Both the position numbers and the translations under genes were made by a program. The notes below the pieces were generated by a model. The model did not search any database. It had not been told where the DNA came from and saw nothing but the letters and a program-made list of their open reading frames with translations. From contig CAZOMV010000011.1 in assembly GCA_964580995.1 (NCBI GenBank), positions 9,055 to 73,054 of the forward strand: a stretch of DNA of 64,000 nt, given 5' to 3'. This DNA is from JAKJEP01 sp964580995. GTDB taxonomy: Bacteria; Planctomycetota; Phycisphaerae; Sedimentisphaerales; SM23-30. Positions 9,284 to 17,866 of the stretch are shown piece after piece. Within the stretch, counting starts at the first letter, position 1, and each line of letters starts with the position of its first letter.

Positions 9284-11053
9284 TTATTCCGCCAATACCC
9301 GCTGCACGAAATGGTCCGCCGCCCGCCGGATATACTCCTCGGAAACCGGAAGTTCAAACGGTGCGGCCGTCTCGCTGAACCGTTTCGGGAATTTCACCTT
9401 GCTGACATCAAAATTTTCCCGAATCTTGAACCGATACTTCTCCGCCAGAATCTTCCGCCCCAGCCGCCGCAGTTCCTCCTCCGTCCCAAACGGCATCCCC
9501 GAAACCTCCAGCACCTTCAGCACCGTCTCCGGCTTGTATATCCCCCGCGCAAAAAAGCACACCACCAGGCTCGACAAAACCTGCCGCCACTGCTCCTCCT
9601 TCACCAGCAGCTCCGCCACCTCCTCCGGCGTGGTATCCTTCTTCTTCGACAGCGTCTTCTGATCCACCGAATACCCCGCATTATCCAGATGGCTGTGCCG
9701 GGCGCCCACCAGACAGCCGATATGGGCCGCCGGTCCCGTATGATAACCTGGCATTTCGTTGCCGCCCCAGGCCATCGCAAAATCCGCCCCGCCATAAACA
9801 CTCGAAGTGTAATCCACTCCCTGGGCCAGCGCCCGGTAAAAATCACTCGGCGGCTCCACAATATTTCGAATCGCCCGGACATACTGGCCCCAGTCTCCCC
9901 AGTTCAGCCGCAGCCCCGCCGTTTCCGACTCCGGAATCAGCCCCTTCTGTATCGCCTCCGTCGCCCACGCCAGCACCACACCCGTACTCATCGAATCCAG
10001 CCCATACACCTCCACCTCGTCCATCAGCCGCAGCAGCCCCGGAACATCCGATATCCCCAGCATCGTCCCTAGCGCATAAATCGGCTCATAATCATAACTC
10101 ACCATCGACGTCTTGTAAAAGTACGGCTCATCCTCATACGGCTGCCGCAGCGCCGCCAGATGAATACATCCCACCGGGCAGTGGCTGCACGCCACCCGCC
10201 GCCCCAGATAATGTTGCGCAAAGGCCTCCCCTGAAATCTTCTCCGCCCCCTCAAATCGCCCCTGCTGCAAATTCCGCGTCGGCAGCCCGCCCATCTCATT
10301 CAGCGGCAGAATATTCTCAGACGTTCCCAGCTCATGATACTTCTTCATCACCTCCGACTCGACCGTCGTCTTGAAAATCTCATCATACAACTGCCGGTAT
10401 TGCTTCCGATCCGCCACCGGGATCGTCTGGCTGCCCGACACCACCATGGCCTTGAGCTTCTTGCTGCCGAACACCGCCCCCAGCCCCAGCCGCCCGAAAT
10501 GCCGGTACGTCTCCATCGTCACGCACGCATACGGCACCAGCTTCTCGCCTGCCCGCCCGATCCGCATAATCGTCCGTGCCCCGGCCCCGCCTTCCCGGTC
10601 CCGCAGAATCCGGCCCACCGTGTAGCAGTTCCTCACTCCCCATAGCGCCGACGCATCCCGAAAATGCACCTTCCCCCCGTGGACTGCCAGATACACCGGA
10701 GTTTCGCTGGCCCCCCGAATCACCATCGCCCCATACCCCGCCAGCCGGATCGACACTGCACTCCGCCCGCCCGCATGGCTCTCCCCCAGGTTTTTCGTGT
10801 GCGGCGACTTGAAAAACGCCGTCGTCTTGGACGCCAGCGGAAACAGCGACGTCGCCGGCCCCACCGACAGGATAATCGGATTCTCCGGCCCCAGCGTCTC
10901 CGCCCCCGCCGGGCATTCTTCGGCGAGCAGTTTGATTCCCACCCCCGCGCCGCCCAGCCATTCCTCATACAAATCCCGCCGGTCCTCCACCCAAGACCGC
11001 CGCCGGCTCAAATCCACATACAAAACCCTGCCCAGCGTATCTTCCTTGATCAT
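9284..11053 (-). CDS. Aldehyde:ferredoxin oxidoreductase family (tungsten/molybdopterin enzyme)
   Basis: The 589-residue product has the AOR family layout. The N-terminal domain binds the pterin cofactor (LGRVLYVDLS, EWLGGAGVGIKLL, GGRSAVSIRLAGYGA). The 4Fe-4S ligands are Cys289, Cys292, Cys296 (ACSHCPVGC) and Cys499, the spacing known from Pyrococcus AOR. Family members oxidise aldehydes to acids, or run in reverse, passing electrons to ferredoxin. The substrate is unknown. The ATG at 11053-11051 overlaps the stop of the upstream ferredoxin gene (ATGA) with GGAGGTG five bases upstream, so translation is coupled and the two proteins probably form one complex. An in-frame extension to 11125 would run back into the ferredoxin gene and is not used. 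Confidence 0.92.
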   Translation of the reverse strand: MIKEDTLGRVLYVDLSRRRSWVEDRRDLYEEWLGGAGVGIKLLAEECPAGAETLGPENPIILSVGPATSLFPLASKTTAFFKSPHTKNLGESHAGGRSAVSIRLAGYGAMVIRGASETPVYLAVHGGKVHFRDASALWGVRNCYTVGRILRDREGGAGARTIMRIGRAGEKLVPYACVTMETYRHFGRLGLGAVFGSKKLKAMVVSGSQTIPVADRKQYRQLYDEIFKTTVESEVMKKYHELGTSENILPLNEMGGLPTRNLQQGRFEGAEKISGEAFAQHYLGRRVACSHCPVGCIHLAALRQPYEDEPYFYKTSMVSYDYEPIYALGTMLGISDVPGLLRLMDEVEVYGLDSMSTGVVLAWATEAIQKGLIPESETAGLRLNWGDWGQYVRAIRNIVEPPSDFYRALAQGVDYTSSVYGGADFAMAWGGNEMPGYHTGPAAHIGCLVGARHSHLDNAGYSVDQKTLSKKKDTTPEEVAELLVKEEQWRQVLSSLVVCFFARGIYKPETVLKVLEVSGMPFGTEEELRRLGRKILAEKYRFKIRENFDVSKVKFPKRFSETAAPFELPVSEEYIRRAADHFVQRVLAE

Positions 11054-11466
11054 GGCTTCACCTCCGCCCCGCACTCCTCCATCGCCAGCACCCCATACGG
11101 ACAATACGAAACGCATATCCCGCACCGGACGCAGATCATCGGCTTTTGAATTTCCTCATTCCAGAAAATCGCCCCGAACGGACAGGCCCCCACGCATAGC
11201 TTGCACCCGATGCACTTGTTCGCGTTAAAATCCACCCCCCGGTCCGCCCGCCGCACCAGCGCCTCCGTCGGGCACACCGCCGCGCACGAAGGCAGCTCGC
11301 ACATCCGGCAGACCACCACCACAAATCCCTTCTCGATGCCCCCGTCCGACCGCACATGGATCCGCCGGTCCGCCAGACCCCCGCTGCCGCCGCGCCGCGC
11401 ACAGGCAAACATGCAGCTTTGACACCCGATGCACTTCTCACTATCAACCACTGCCAGCCTTTTCAT
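11050..11466 (-). CDS. Four-cluster 4Fe-4S ferredoxin, electron-transfer partner of the aldehyde oxidoreductase
   Basis: A 138-residue protein with sixteen ligand Cys in four groups: CIGCQSCMFAC, CRMCELPSCAAVCP, CIGCKLCVGACP and CVRCGICVSYCP. This is the HycB/DmsB/YdhY-type polyferredoxin pattern, predicted to carry four 4Fe-4S clusters. There is no signal peptide, so it is cytoplasmic. The gene precedes and overlaps the aldehyde oxidoreductase by four bases, as in the E. coli ydhY/ydhV and benzoyl-CoA pathway pairs, which points to a dedicated electron carrier. AGGAG lies about ten bases before the ATG. It sits between a GH2 and a GH16 gene, all on the same strand. Confidence 0.92.
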   Translation of the reverse strand: MKRLAVVDSEKCIGCQSCMFACARRGGSGGLADRRIHVRSDGGIEKGFVVVVCRMCELPSCAAVCPTEALVRRADRGVDFNANKCIGCKLCVGACPFGAIFWNEEIQKPMICVRCGICVSYCPYGVLAMEECGAEVKP

Positions 11467-11505
11467 GGTTCCGTTTCTCCTGTTTGTTGAATATGATACC
11501 TGCGG

Positions 11506-11534
11506 ATTCTACCCTCTCCCGCTTGCCAACGCAA
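11506..11534 (-). promoter_or_regulatory. Possible promoter for the ferredoxin-oxidoreductase-GH16 genes
   Basis: On the minus strand TTGCGT (11534-11529), a 17-base spacer and TAGAAT (11511-11506), about 40 bases before the ferredoxin start. The -10 matches 5/6 positions, the -35 only 3/6. It falls in the 137-base gap behind the GH2 gene, which otherwise shows nothing. Confidence 0.35.
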
Positions 11535-11603
11535 TAGTTTCCACAATCCGGCTTCGTGAAAACTTAGAACCATCGGATTTACTGGTGAGTTTGGAAACTT
11601 CAG

Positions 11604-14600
11604 TTAATATCCCAGTCCCGCCCGCACTTCCGGAAAATCCGCCGGTAGGGGGGCTAACGGTTGATCCGCCTCCTGCCCGGCAAACCGGATCATATTCCGC
11701 AGCAGCCGCTCCGCCGCCGGATGCGTATCCAGATTCTCCTCTATACGTAGGGTATTGAGCACGAACCGGCCGGCCCCCAGCTTATACACGCCCACCAGCA
11801 AGCCCGACGAATAGCGGAACGAAGTTTCCATCGCCCCGGCCGCCGCCTCCGCTGGCGTATCCAAACCGGAAAAAACATAATCGGGGATCAGCTCCCGGTA
11901 ATAGGTATAATCCATCAGACCTCCCGCCGGCAAGCCCTCAAAAATCGGATGGTTCTTGGCCCATTCATCCTTGGGATATACCCACCCGAAAATCCGCAGC
12001 AGCGTCCCCTTATTTTTCAGCGGCAGCCAGTGCAGGGGATTACCCTCCAGCGCAAATACTTCCGGCCGCAAAAAAATTACGGTCGAACCCTGCGCCATCC
12101 GCTCCGCCAACTGCCGAAAAATTTCCGCCTTTTTCTCGGCGGCCAGATCATCAAATACGATGATAACCTGCCGGCGGCTTGGATCTGCCGCCTCTAGGGG
12201 TATGGTCTGAATATGGTTTCTTTTCAGCCAGTCGCCGGGGTTCCTGCCCACCAAAACCACTTCCGTTTCTACGTCCGGCATGAACTGGCGGTCCGTCACA
12301 TAAAATTCCACCTCACCGCCGGCCGCCGCCGCCCCGTGCTCGAACGTGGCCACCCAGTGATACTTCCCCTCCGGCCAGTCCGCCTTCACTTCCTCCGAAA
12401 AAACCCCAAACGCCAGCGGCGGTTCCAAACCATCCACTACCCCCGGCACCTTCACCTGAATCTTCCGGCTGAAAACTGGTTGCCGCCCGGCGTCGAATAC
12501 CTCCAGCTGGGCCGGGTATTCCCCGGCGGCCAGCACATCCTCATTGGCCAGCACCGCTTCCAGCCGAATGGCGGCCCCCCGGTAAACATGTACCGGCTCG
12601 ACAAACAAACACCACCGCAAAGGATAAAAGCCGTCGAACATAGCCTCGAACGCCCCCGGCTTCCATTCCCGGAAATACGTATTGGCCACTCCCTCGCCCG
12701 TCTGGCCATGATCCAGCGCCCCGGTCAGATTCACCCCGTTGATATGCGGATTGGCACGGATGGCATTGAATCCCAGCGTTCGCTGACCGGCCATCTTCGC
12801 CTGGCATTGCCGGAAAAAATCCTCCGGCCGCCCGAAAGCCTCCGCCATCTGCCAACGCTGCCAATCAGCCATAAACTGCTCCAGCCGATGTGGAAAGCTG
12901 GATCGCCGCGTATAATAAACCTGCGCATCCGCCCGCTGTTCAAACTGCCGCGCCAGCCGGGCCATATCCACCCCGCTGGCAATGCCGTACTCGGAAACAT
13001 ATACATTTTTGCCGCCCTCGCCCGCCGTTCGCAGCAGTTTGATAATCTCTGCATCATGCGGCACCCGCGGGTAAATGTGTACATCGCCCGCCCCCGGCAC
13101 ATAGGCCGCCACCTGCCCCCGGTGCGGCGGAATATGCTGCGAAGTAATTTCCGTCTTCGGAGGATTTGTTGGATCCTCCTGCCCCAGCAGACACTGCCAC
13201 TGGCTGGAACCCGGATTCGCAGCCGACCCAATATCCAGCCGGCAATCCCACCGCCCGCTGTGCAGCCACACCAGCCGGCCCGGGTCGATTTCCCGGATCA
13301 TCCCCAGGCTGTTCACCGCCGCCTCGAACACCGCCCCGTTGTCCTTCACCCACGGCGTCGGGCATTCGTTCAGCAGACCCCACATCACCACACTCACATG
13401 GTTGCGATCCCGCAATATCGCACAGCGCAGCGACTGGCGGAACCGCTCCTCCATCCAGAGCGAATTCTCCAGCAGCCAGCTCCCCCGGTGCTCCGCGTAA
13501 ATCAGCAGCCCAATTTCATCGCACAGGTCCAGTTGCTGCCGGTTTGGCGTCCCCATAATCCATCGCACCATATTGAATCCCATCGTCTTCAGATTCAGCA
13601 TATCGCGCCGCGGAAAATCAGGCAGATAGGCGGTGAACAACTGGTCCGTCACCGGGCAGTCGTTGCCCGTGTGCGTGCTCCGCAGAAAAAGCCGCCTGCC
13701 GTTCAGCCGGAAATACCCCTTGTCCACCCGGAAATCCCGAAATCCGCAGCGAAGCGTCTTGACATCCGCCCCCGCTTCCCCCTGCAGCCGGGCGGTAAAC
13801 TGATACAAATACGGATCGTCCAGTTGCCACAGCCGCGGATTCGGAATCCGCAGCCTGCTCTTCCACACCGTTTCCCCCGCCTCCAGCTTTTTCTCCAGCC
13901 TCTGACTGACGATCGCATCCCCCGCCAGCACCGGCGCCGCCGCCAGCTCCAGGCTGGCATCCGCCTGCCCGGCCCCGCGGTTGCGTATCTTCACTTCTAC
14001 CTCGATATCCCCCGTTTCCGCCTGCGGCTGCACAAAAACATCCTCGATATACACCTCCGGCACCAAGAGCAATTCCACCGAATCCTCGATGCCGGTATAG
14101 TTAAATGCGTACCCACCCGGAATCTGCCCCTGAACGAAGTTGTCCACCCCTTTCCGGCTCGACCCGATCACCCGCACCGCCAGCCGGTTCCCCGGCCCCG
14201 GCTTCGCCGCCTCGGTAATATCGAACACAAACGGCCCGCCGCCGCACTCGTGCTCCCCCAGCCGCACCCCGTTCAGCCAGACCTCCGCATAATAATAAAC
14301 CGACCAGAACCGCAGCAGAATCCGCTCTCCGGCCTCCGGCCCGGGAATCTCTACCTCCCGCCAGTACCACACCGTATCGAAATAGTCCGGCCACACATCC
14401 TGGCTCAGCCACGGCACCCGCATCGTCTCCGCCTCCTCCACTGGCTGCCGGAACCATTCCTTCTCGCGCCCGATATTCTCCGGATCTTTCGCTGCCAGCC
14501 ACTGCCCGTCCAGCGAAATCATCTGCACCATCCCGCCTTCGTCGCTGGCGTAAACCGAACATATACTGCAGAATAGAATCAGAATATAAATCAACCTGAA

Positions 14601-14609
14601 CTGTCTCAT
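11604..14609 (-). CDS. Secreted GH2 glycoside hydrolase (beta-galactosidase/glucuronidase type), compact form
   Basis: A 1001-residue exported enzyme (signal FRLIYILILFCSICSVYAS). Order: N-terminal sugar-binding jelly roll (about 30-185, with YWREVEIPGPE and YAEVWLNGVRLGEHE), immunoglobulin-like domain (185-290), then a TIM barrel with acid/base Glu415 (MWGLLNECP) and nucleophile Glu540 (VYVSEYGIASG). After the barrel come roughly 400 residues of beta domains ending with LGAGRFVLNTLRI, which reads like a ThuA/GATase-like trehalose-utilisation module. It is paralogous to the GH2 proteins at 31568-35116 and 49983-53504 but lacks their inserted module between the two catalytic Glu. Substrate unknown. 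The large opposite-strand open frame over it is a shadow. Confidence 0.88.
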   Translation of the reverse strand: MRQFRLIYILILFCSICSVYASDEGGMVQMISLDGQWLAAKDPENIGREKEWFRQPVEEAETMRVPWLSQDVWPDYFDTVWYWREVEIPGPEAGERILLRFWSVYYYAEVWLNGVRLGEHECGGGPFVFDITEAAKPGPGNRLAVRVIGSSRKGVDNFVQGQIPGGYAFNYTGIEDSVELLLVPEVYIEDVFVQPQAETGDIEVEVKIRNRGAGQADASLELAAAPVLAGDAIVSQRLEKKLEAGETVWKSRLRIPNPRLWQLDDPYLYQFTARLQGEAGADVKTLRCGFRDFRVDKGYFRLNGRRLFLRSTHTGNDCPVTDQLFTAYLPDFPRRDMLNLKTMGFNMVRWIMGTPNRQQLDLCDEIGLLIYAEHRGSWLLENSLWMEERFRQSLRCAILRDRNHVSVVMWGLLNECPTPWVKDNGAVFEAAVNSLGMIREIDPGRLVWLHSGRWDCRLDIGSAANPGSSQWQCLLGQEDPTNPPKTEITSQHIPPHRGQVAAYVPGAGDVHIYPRVPHDAEIIKLLRTAGEGGKNVYVSEYGIASGVDMARLARQFEQRADAQVYYTRRSSFPHRLEQFMADWQRWQMAEAFGRPEDFFRQCQAKMAGQRTLGFNAIRANPHINGVNLTGALDHGQTGEGVANTYFREWKPGAFEAMFDGFYPLRWCLFVEPVHVYRGAAIRLEAVLANEDVLAAGEYPAQLEVFDAGRQPVFSRKIQVKVPGVVDGLEPPLAFGVFSEEVKADWPEGKYHWVATFEHGAAAAGGEVEFYVTDRQFMPDVETEVVLVGRNPGDWLKRNHIQTIPLEAADPSRRQVIIVFDDLAAEKKAEIFRQLAERMAQGSTVIFLRPEVFALEGNPLHWLPLKNKGTLLRIFGWVYPKDEWAKNHPIFEGLPAGGLMDYTYYRELIPDYVFSGLDTPAEAAAGAMETSFRYSSGLLVGVYKLGAGRFVLNTLRIEENLDTHPAAERLLRNMIRFAGQEADQPLAPLPADFPEVRAGLGY

Positions 14610-14654
14610 GATTTCTATCTCCGTTTTAATGTGACGTTTTGATTTTACGGATAT

Positions 14655-14683
14655 ACTATACCCTCACAACCTCAAGCTGTAAA
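14655..14683 (-). promoter_or_regulatory. Putative sigma-70 promoter for the GH2 gene
   Basis: Minus strand TTTACA (14683-14678), exactly 17 bases, then TATAGT (14660-14655), 45 bases before the GH2 start codon. Both boxes match 5/6. The divergent region beyond it (14690-14810) is AT-rich and holds a CCGCTT/AAGCGG inverted repeat (14698-14729) followed by a T-run on the plus strand, of unclear role. Confidence 0.55.
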
Positions 14684-14813
14684 GAAGGTGAAAAAATCCG
14701 CTTTTGTATGAAATCCGGCTTTCAAGCGGTTTTTATTACAAAAAAAACAATACAAAATCCACAATCTTCTACTTCCTCCCTCTGTAAAACGTAAAAATTT
14801 CTGCAAATTTTCT

Positions 14814-14842
14814 TTTATCCATGGTCTTCCCAGCCATATAAT
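14814..14842 (+). promoter_or_regulatory. Possible promoter for the aminotransferase gene
   Basis: A perfect TATAAT at 14837-14842 with a weak -35 (TTTATC, 14814-14819) at 17-base spacing. It would start transcription about 35 bases before the ATG at 14883. Confidence 0.45.
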
Positions 14843-14882
14843 TCAAACCAGCCGAAATAGTTTATATTTGAGGATAAAATGG

Positions 14883-16100
14883 ATGAAAAAACATGATAGT
14901 ATTTTCTCGGATCGAATCACGGACGTTCCGCGTTCATTCATTCGCGAGATCCTCAAGGTTGCTCTCGATCCTTCCGTGATCTCTTTTGCCGGCGGGCTGC
15001 CAAATAGAGCTTTGTTTCCTGTCGAGGAACTTAAAGAAGCAACCAACAAGGTGTTCGATGCCCATGCCCGAGACGTTCTGCAGTACGGTAGCTCAGAGGG
15101 CCATCCGGAGCTGAGGGCTTATATCTCGGCACGATATCGACAGATGAGTAACTTGGATATCCCCGTCGAAAATATCCTGATTACCAGCGGTTCTCAACAG
15201 GGCCTGGATCTTTTGGGAAAAATCCTCCTCAACGATGGGGATGGCGTCGTGATGGAAGAGCCTGGTTATCTCGGAGCGATACAAGCCTTCTCGCTTTACC
15301 AGCCCCGATTTCTTCCCGTACCGGTTTCCAGCCGGGGAATGGATTCGGAAAGACTGCGATGGGTTATGTCTTCGGAAAGTCCGAAACTAATGTATACGGT
15401 TCCGAATTTTCAGAATCCATCCGGCATCTCCTATACCGAACAGAATCGGCAGGAGGTATCCAGAATACTTGAGGGGACCAGCACCATATTGATTGAGGAT
15501 GATCCCTATGGTGAGTTGCGGTTTGCAGGTGAAATCAAATCCTCTTTCAAGAAATTATTGCCGGACAATACGGTATTGCTTGGGTCTTTCTCCAAATGTA
15601 TTGTTCCGGGCTTTCGGCTGGGATGGATGGTTGCGCCGACTCCCATTATGAAGAATCTCATTACCGCAAAACAGGCAACGGACCTCCACACTAGCCACTT
15701 TACTCAGAGCATCGTGTATCAATACTTGCGGGATAATAGTATGGATAAACATATCAAGACCATCCGGGAGGTGTATGGGAAACAGTGCCAGGCCATGCTG
15801 AGCAGTATGCAGACGGACTTCCCGTCCGGCGTCACCTATACCGAGCCGGAGGGAGGCATGTTTCTCTGGGTTGAATTACCGCCGAACATGGCAGCGATAG
15901 ACCTGTTTGAACTGGCACTAAAAGACAAAGTTATTTTTGTGCCGGGCGACCCCTTCTATGTCAATAGAACCCGTACTAATACTCTGCGGCTCAATTTCTC
16001 CTGTGTGGATGAGAAGACCATCAGTACCGGTATCCGAAAACTGTCAAACGCAATCAGAAAAATCGTAGGAACAGGAGCATGTCAACCGAATCGGGCATGA
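14883..16100 (+). CDS. PLP-dependent class I/II aminotransferase (2-aminoadipate/MocR-like)
   Basis: A 405-residue cytoplasmic fold-type I enzyme. Landmarks: ISFAGGLPNRALFP and LQYGSSEGHPELRAYI near the N terminus, TSGSQQGLDLLGKILL for phosphate binding, PNFQNPSGISY, the IEDDPYGELRF strand with the PLP-contacting Asp, and the Schiff-base lysine Lys238 in GSFSKCIVPGFRLGW. Relatives transfer amino groups of 2-aminoadipate, aromatic or branched-chain amino acids; no choice can be made here. There is no N-terminal DNA-binding domain, so it is not a MocR regulator. The ATG at 14883 has GAGG nine bases upstream; the in-frame TTG at 14868 has no ribosome-binding site. It converges with the UroD-like gene. 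Confidence 0.9.
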   Translation: MKKHDSIFSDRITDVPRSFIREILKVALDPSVISFAGGLPNRALFPVEELKEATNKVFDAHARDVLQYGSSEGHPELRAYISARYRQMSNLDIPVENILITSGSQQGLDLLGKILLNDGDGVVMEEPGYLGAIQAFSLYQPRFLPVPVSSRGMDSERLRWVMSSESPKLMYTVPNFQNPSGISYTEQNRQEVSRILEGTSTILIEDDPYGELRFAGEIKSSFKKLLPDNTVLLGSFSKCIVPGFRLGWMVAPTPIMKNLITAKQATDLHTSHFTQSIVYQYLRDNSMDKHIKTIREVYGKQCQAMLSSMQTDFPSGVTYTEPEGGMFLWVELPPNMAAIDLFELALKDKVIFVPGDPFYVNRTRTNTLRLNFSCVDEKTISTGIRKLSNAIRKIVGTGACQPNRA

Positions 16101-16133
16101 GGCGTCTTATTCCTCTGTGAACGAGGATTAAAA

Positions 16134-17141
16134 TTATTCCAGAGCGGCCTGGGCCATGGCTTCCACGTTGGCGGGGGGGACGTTGGGCAGCATCGCCTCG
16201 TGGCTGGGGCTGACGATCAGATTGGGGCCGAGCAATGTCTTGACACGCCAGACGTCTTCTTTGATGTGTTCGGGTGTGGCGTTGACTAGCAGATCCTGGG
16301 TATCGATTCCGCCCATGAAGGCGATTTTACCCTTGAAATCCCGGGCGAGGGTCTGGGCATCCATATCGACCGCTTTGGCTTGGAGGGGATGGAGACAGTT
16401 GACATGGGCCGCAATCAGCCGGTCGATCACTTTATGAATCGAGCCGCAGGAATGCAGGATTACCTGATACCCATGCCGATGAGCCTGGTCGGTGAATTTT
16501 TGGAACCAGGGCATGATAAACTCATCAAATTGTTTCGGCCCGCAGATCAGATCCAGTTGCGTGCCGAAATCGTTGCCGAAAAAGAAGCCGTCGATCAAAT
16601 TACCGGCCGCTTCGAAAAACCGCTCGTTGGCTACATAGTAAAAGGAACAGACCTTATCCGTCACCGCATGCACCAGTTCGGGATTGGAATACATATTCAT
16701 CATGTAATTTTCCATGCCGAAAAGATCCATGATATTGTGATAGAAACAGGTCCAGAAGCCGCTGGCACGGTAAAGATCGCCTGCTTTTCGGAGGGTAGCG
16801 AGGCATTCGTCAAAATTCAGGTAATCCGGATTGGGCCAGTCGTAGGATGCCATGTCAGCGGGGCTTTGGGCCTGAGCTAGGGGGTACGACGCCCCCTGAC
16901 GGTGTAAACCCTCATCGAACATCGACTTGCCGTGGGGATGCTGATAGGTGGTCGCGAAAAATTGGGGGCAAATCCAGCGAAAATCATCCCGGAGTTTTAT
17001 CCGCAATTCTTCTTCGGTTTGTGTGCCGAAATACCGGTACAGAATCGGCCAGGTATCCGGATGCGGATTACCCATCCAAAAGCCGCAGCGGTCAGGCTTT
17101 TGGCCGGCGATAATGGTTCGGATACGTTCTCGGCTGTTCAA
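16134..17141 (-). CDS. Uroporphyrinogen decarboxylase-family protein (not HemE)
   Basis: The 335-residue product has the UroD/MtaA TIM-barrel look: MNSRERIRTIIAGQKPDRCGFW at the start, then GFFFGNDFGTQLDLICGPKQF, HRHGYQVILHSCGSIHKVIDRLI, and the terminal block GGIDTQDLLVNATPEHIKEDV. HemE's N-terminal arginine motif (P-x-W-x-M-R-Q-x-G-R) is absent, so haem synthesis is unlikely. Relatives include corrinoid methyltransferases and many uncharacterised proteins from anaerobes. The His-Ser-Cys-Gly segment resembles the zinc-site region of methyltransferase members. Start is a TTG with GGGAG eight bases upstream, which keeps the conserved N terminus. It lies 25 bases after the EF-P gene on the same strand. 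Confidence 0.8.
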   Translation of the reverse strand: MNSRERIRTIIAGQKPDRCGFWMGNPHPDTWPILYRYFGTQTEEELRIKLRDDFRWICPQFFATTYQHPHGKSMFDEGLHRQGASYPLAQAQSPADMASYDWPNPDYLNFDECLATLRKAGDLYRASGFWTCFYHNIMDLFGMENYMMNMYSNPELVHAVTDKVCSFYYVANERFFEAAGNLIDGFFFGNDFGTQLDLICGPKQFDEFIMPWFQKFTDQAHRHGYQVILHSCGSIHKVIDRLIAAHVNCLHPLQAKAVDMDAQTLARDFKGKIAFMGGIDTQDLLVNATPEHIKEDVWRVKTLLGPNLIVSPSHEAMLPNVPPANVEAMAQAALE

Positions 17142-17166
17142 AGATTCACACTCCCGGGAGAAACAG

Positions 17167-17733
17167 CTATTTCACTTTTACACGTTCGATATATTCCCCC
17201 GTACGGGTATCCACCCGGATTAATTCACCCGGACCGACAAAGGGGGGGACTAATACTACCACGCCTGTTTCCAGCGTAGCCTTTTTGTATTGGTTGGTGG
17301 CGGTGGCGCCTTTAATGGCGGGGGGGGTATCTTCAATCACCAGTTCGACGGCATTGGGCAGGGTGACGGAGAGGGGATTGTTGTTGAACAACTGGAGTTC
17401 CACATCCGTATTAGGCTTACAATATAACGGGCCGTCGCCGAAAAGCTCGTCATTGATCGAAATCTGCTCGAAGGTTTCCTTATGCATCAGGATATGCTCC
17501 CCGCCGGTCGAATAGAGATATTCATAGGGCTGTTTGTCTACAAATACCTGTTCCAGCGTCTCTTCCGAACGAATCCGCTTATTGATAATGTTGCCTTCCT
17601 TGACGCTTTTGAGCTTGGTTTGGAGGACAGCCCCGCCTTTGCCTAATTTAACATGCTGGTAATCGACTACCACAAATAGGGCGTCATCAATCTTCAAAAC
17701 CATACCTTTTTTCATTTCCGTTGCTTTGATCAT
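17167..17733 (-). CDS. efp: Translation elongation factor P
   Basis: EF-P enters the ribosomal E site and relieves stalling at polyproline stretches. The 188-residue length is normal. Three beta-barrel domains are recognisable: KOW-like N-terminal (IKATEMKKGMVLKIDDALF), with the modification loop KLGKGGAVLQTK carrying the Lys that is usually modified, then OB domains with NDELFGDGPLYCKP, VELVIEDTPPAIKG and the C-terminal TGVVVLVPPFVGPGELIRVD signature. The ATG has an AGGA upstream. The UroD-like gene follows after 25 bases, and the amrB gene diverges. No modification enzyme gene (epmA, earP) is in view. Confidence 0.96.
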   Translation of the reverse strand: MIKATEMKKGMVLKIDDALFVVVDYQHVKLGKGGAVLQTKLKSVKEGNIINKRIRSEETLEQVFVDKQPYEYLYSTGGEHILMHKETFEQISINDELFGDGPLYCKPNTDVELQLFNNNPLSVTLPNAVELVIEDTPPAIKGATATNQYKKATLETGVVVLVPPFVGPGELIRVDTRTGEYIERVKVK

Positions 17734-17768
17734 TCTGGGATTCCTGTCATCTAAATCCGGTTAAACAG

Positions 17769-17797
17769 TTGTTAAAAGACCATTTTGGCTATACAAT
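17769..17797 (+). promoter_or_regulatory. Putative sigma-70 promoter for amrB
   Basis: TTGTTA at 17769-17774, 17 bases, TACAAT at 17792-17797 (4/6 and 5/6 matches). An 8-bp inverted repeat (ACAGTTGT at 17765-17772, ACAACTGT at 17834-17841) brackets the start region; it may be chance. Confidence 0.45.
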
Positions 17798-17866
17798 ATA
17801 TATAAGAAAGACAAAAATCTATCCAAAAAACAGACAACTGTCAATAAATTATAAGGAGCTGAAAAT

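Noticed and set aside
11050..11125. Longer N terminus for the aldehyde oxidoreductase reaching into the ferredoxin gene
   Set aside because: The extension is Gly-rich out-of-frame ferredoxin sequence; the ATGA overlap with GGAGGTG gives a far better start and matches family N termini.
12213..14576. 787-codon open frame on the plus strand opposite the GH2 gene
   Set aside because: Composition is Pro/Arg/His-rich with no domain; it mirrors a high-GC GH2 coding strand that carries clear catalytic motifs.
16134..17141. Assignment of the UroD-family gene as hemE
   Set aside because: The HemE arginine-rich N-terminal motif is absent and no other haem gene is near.
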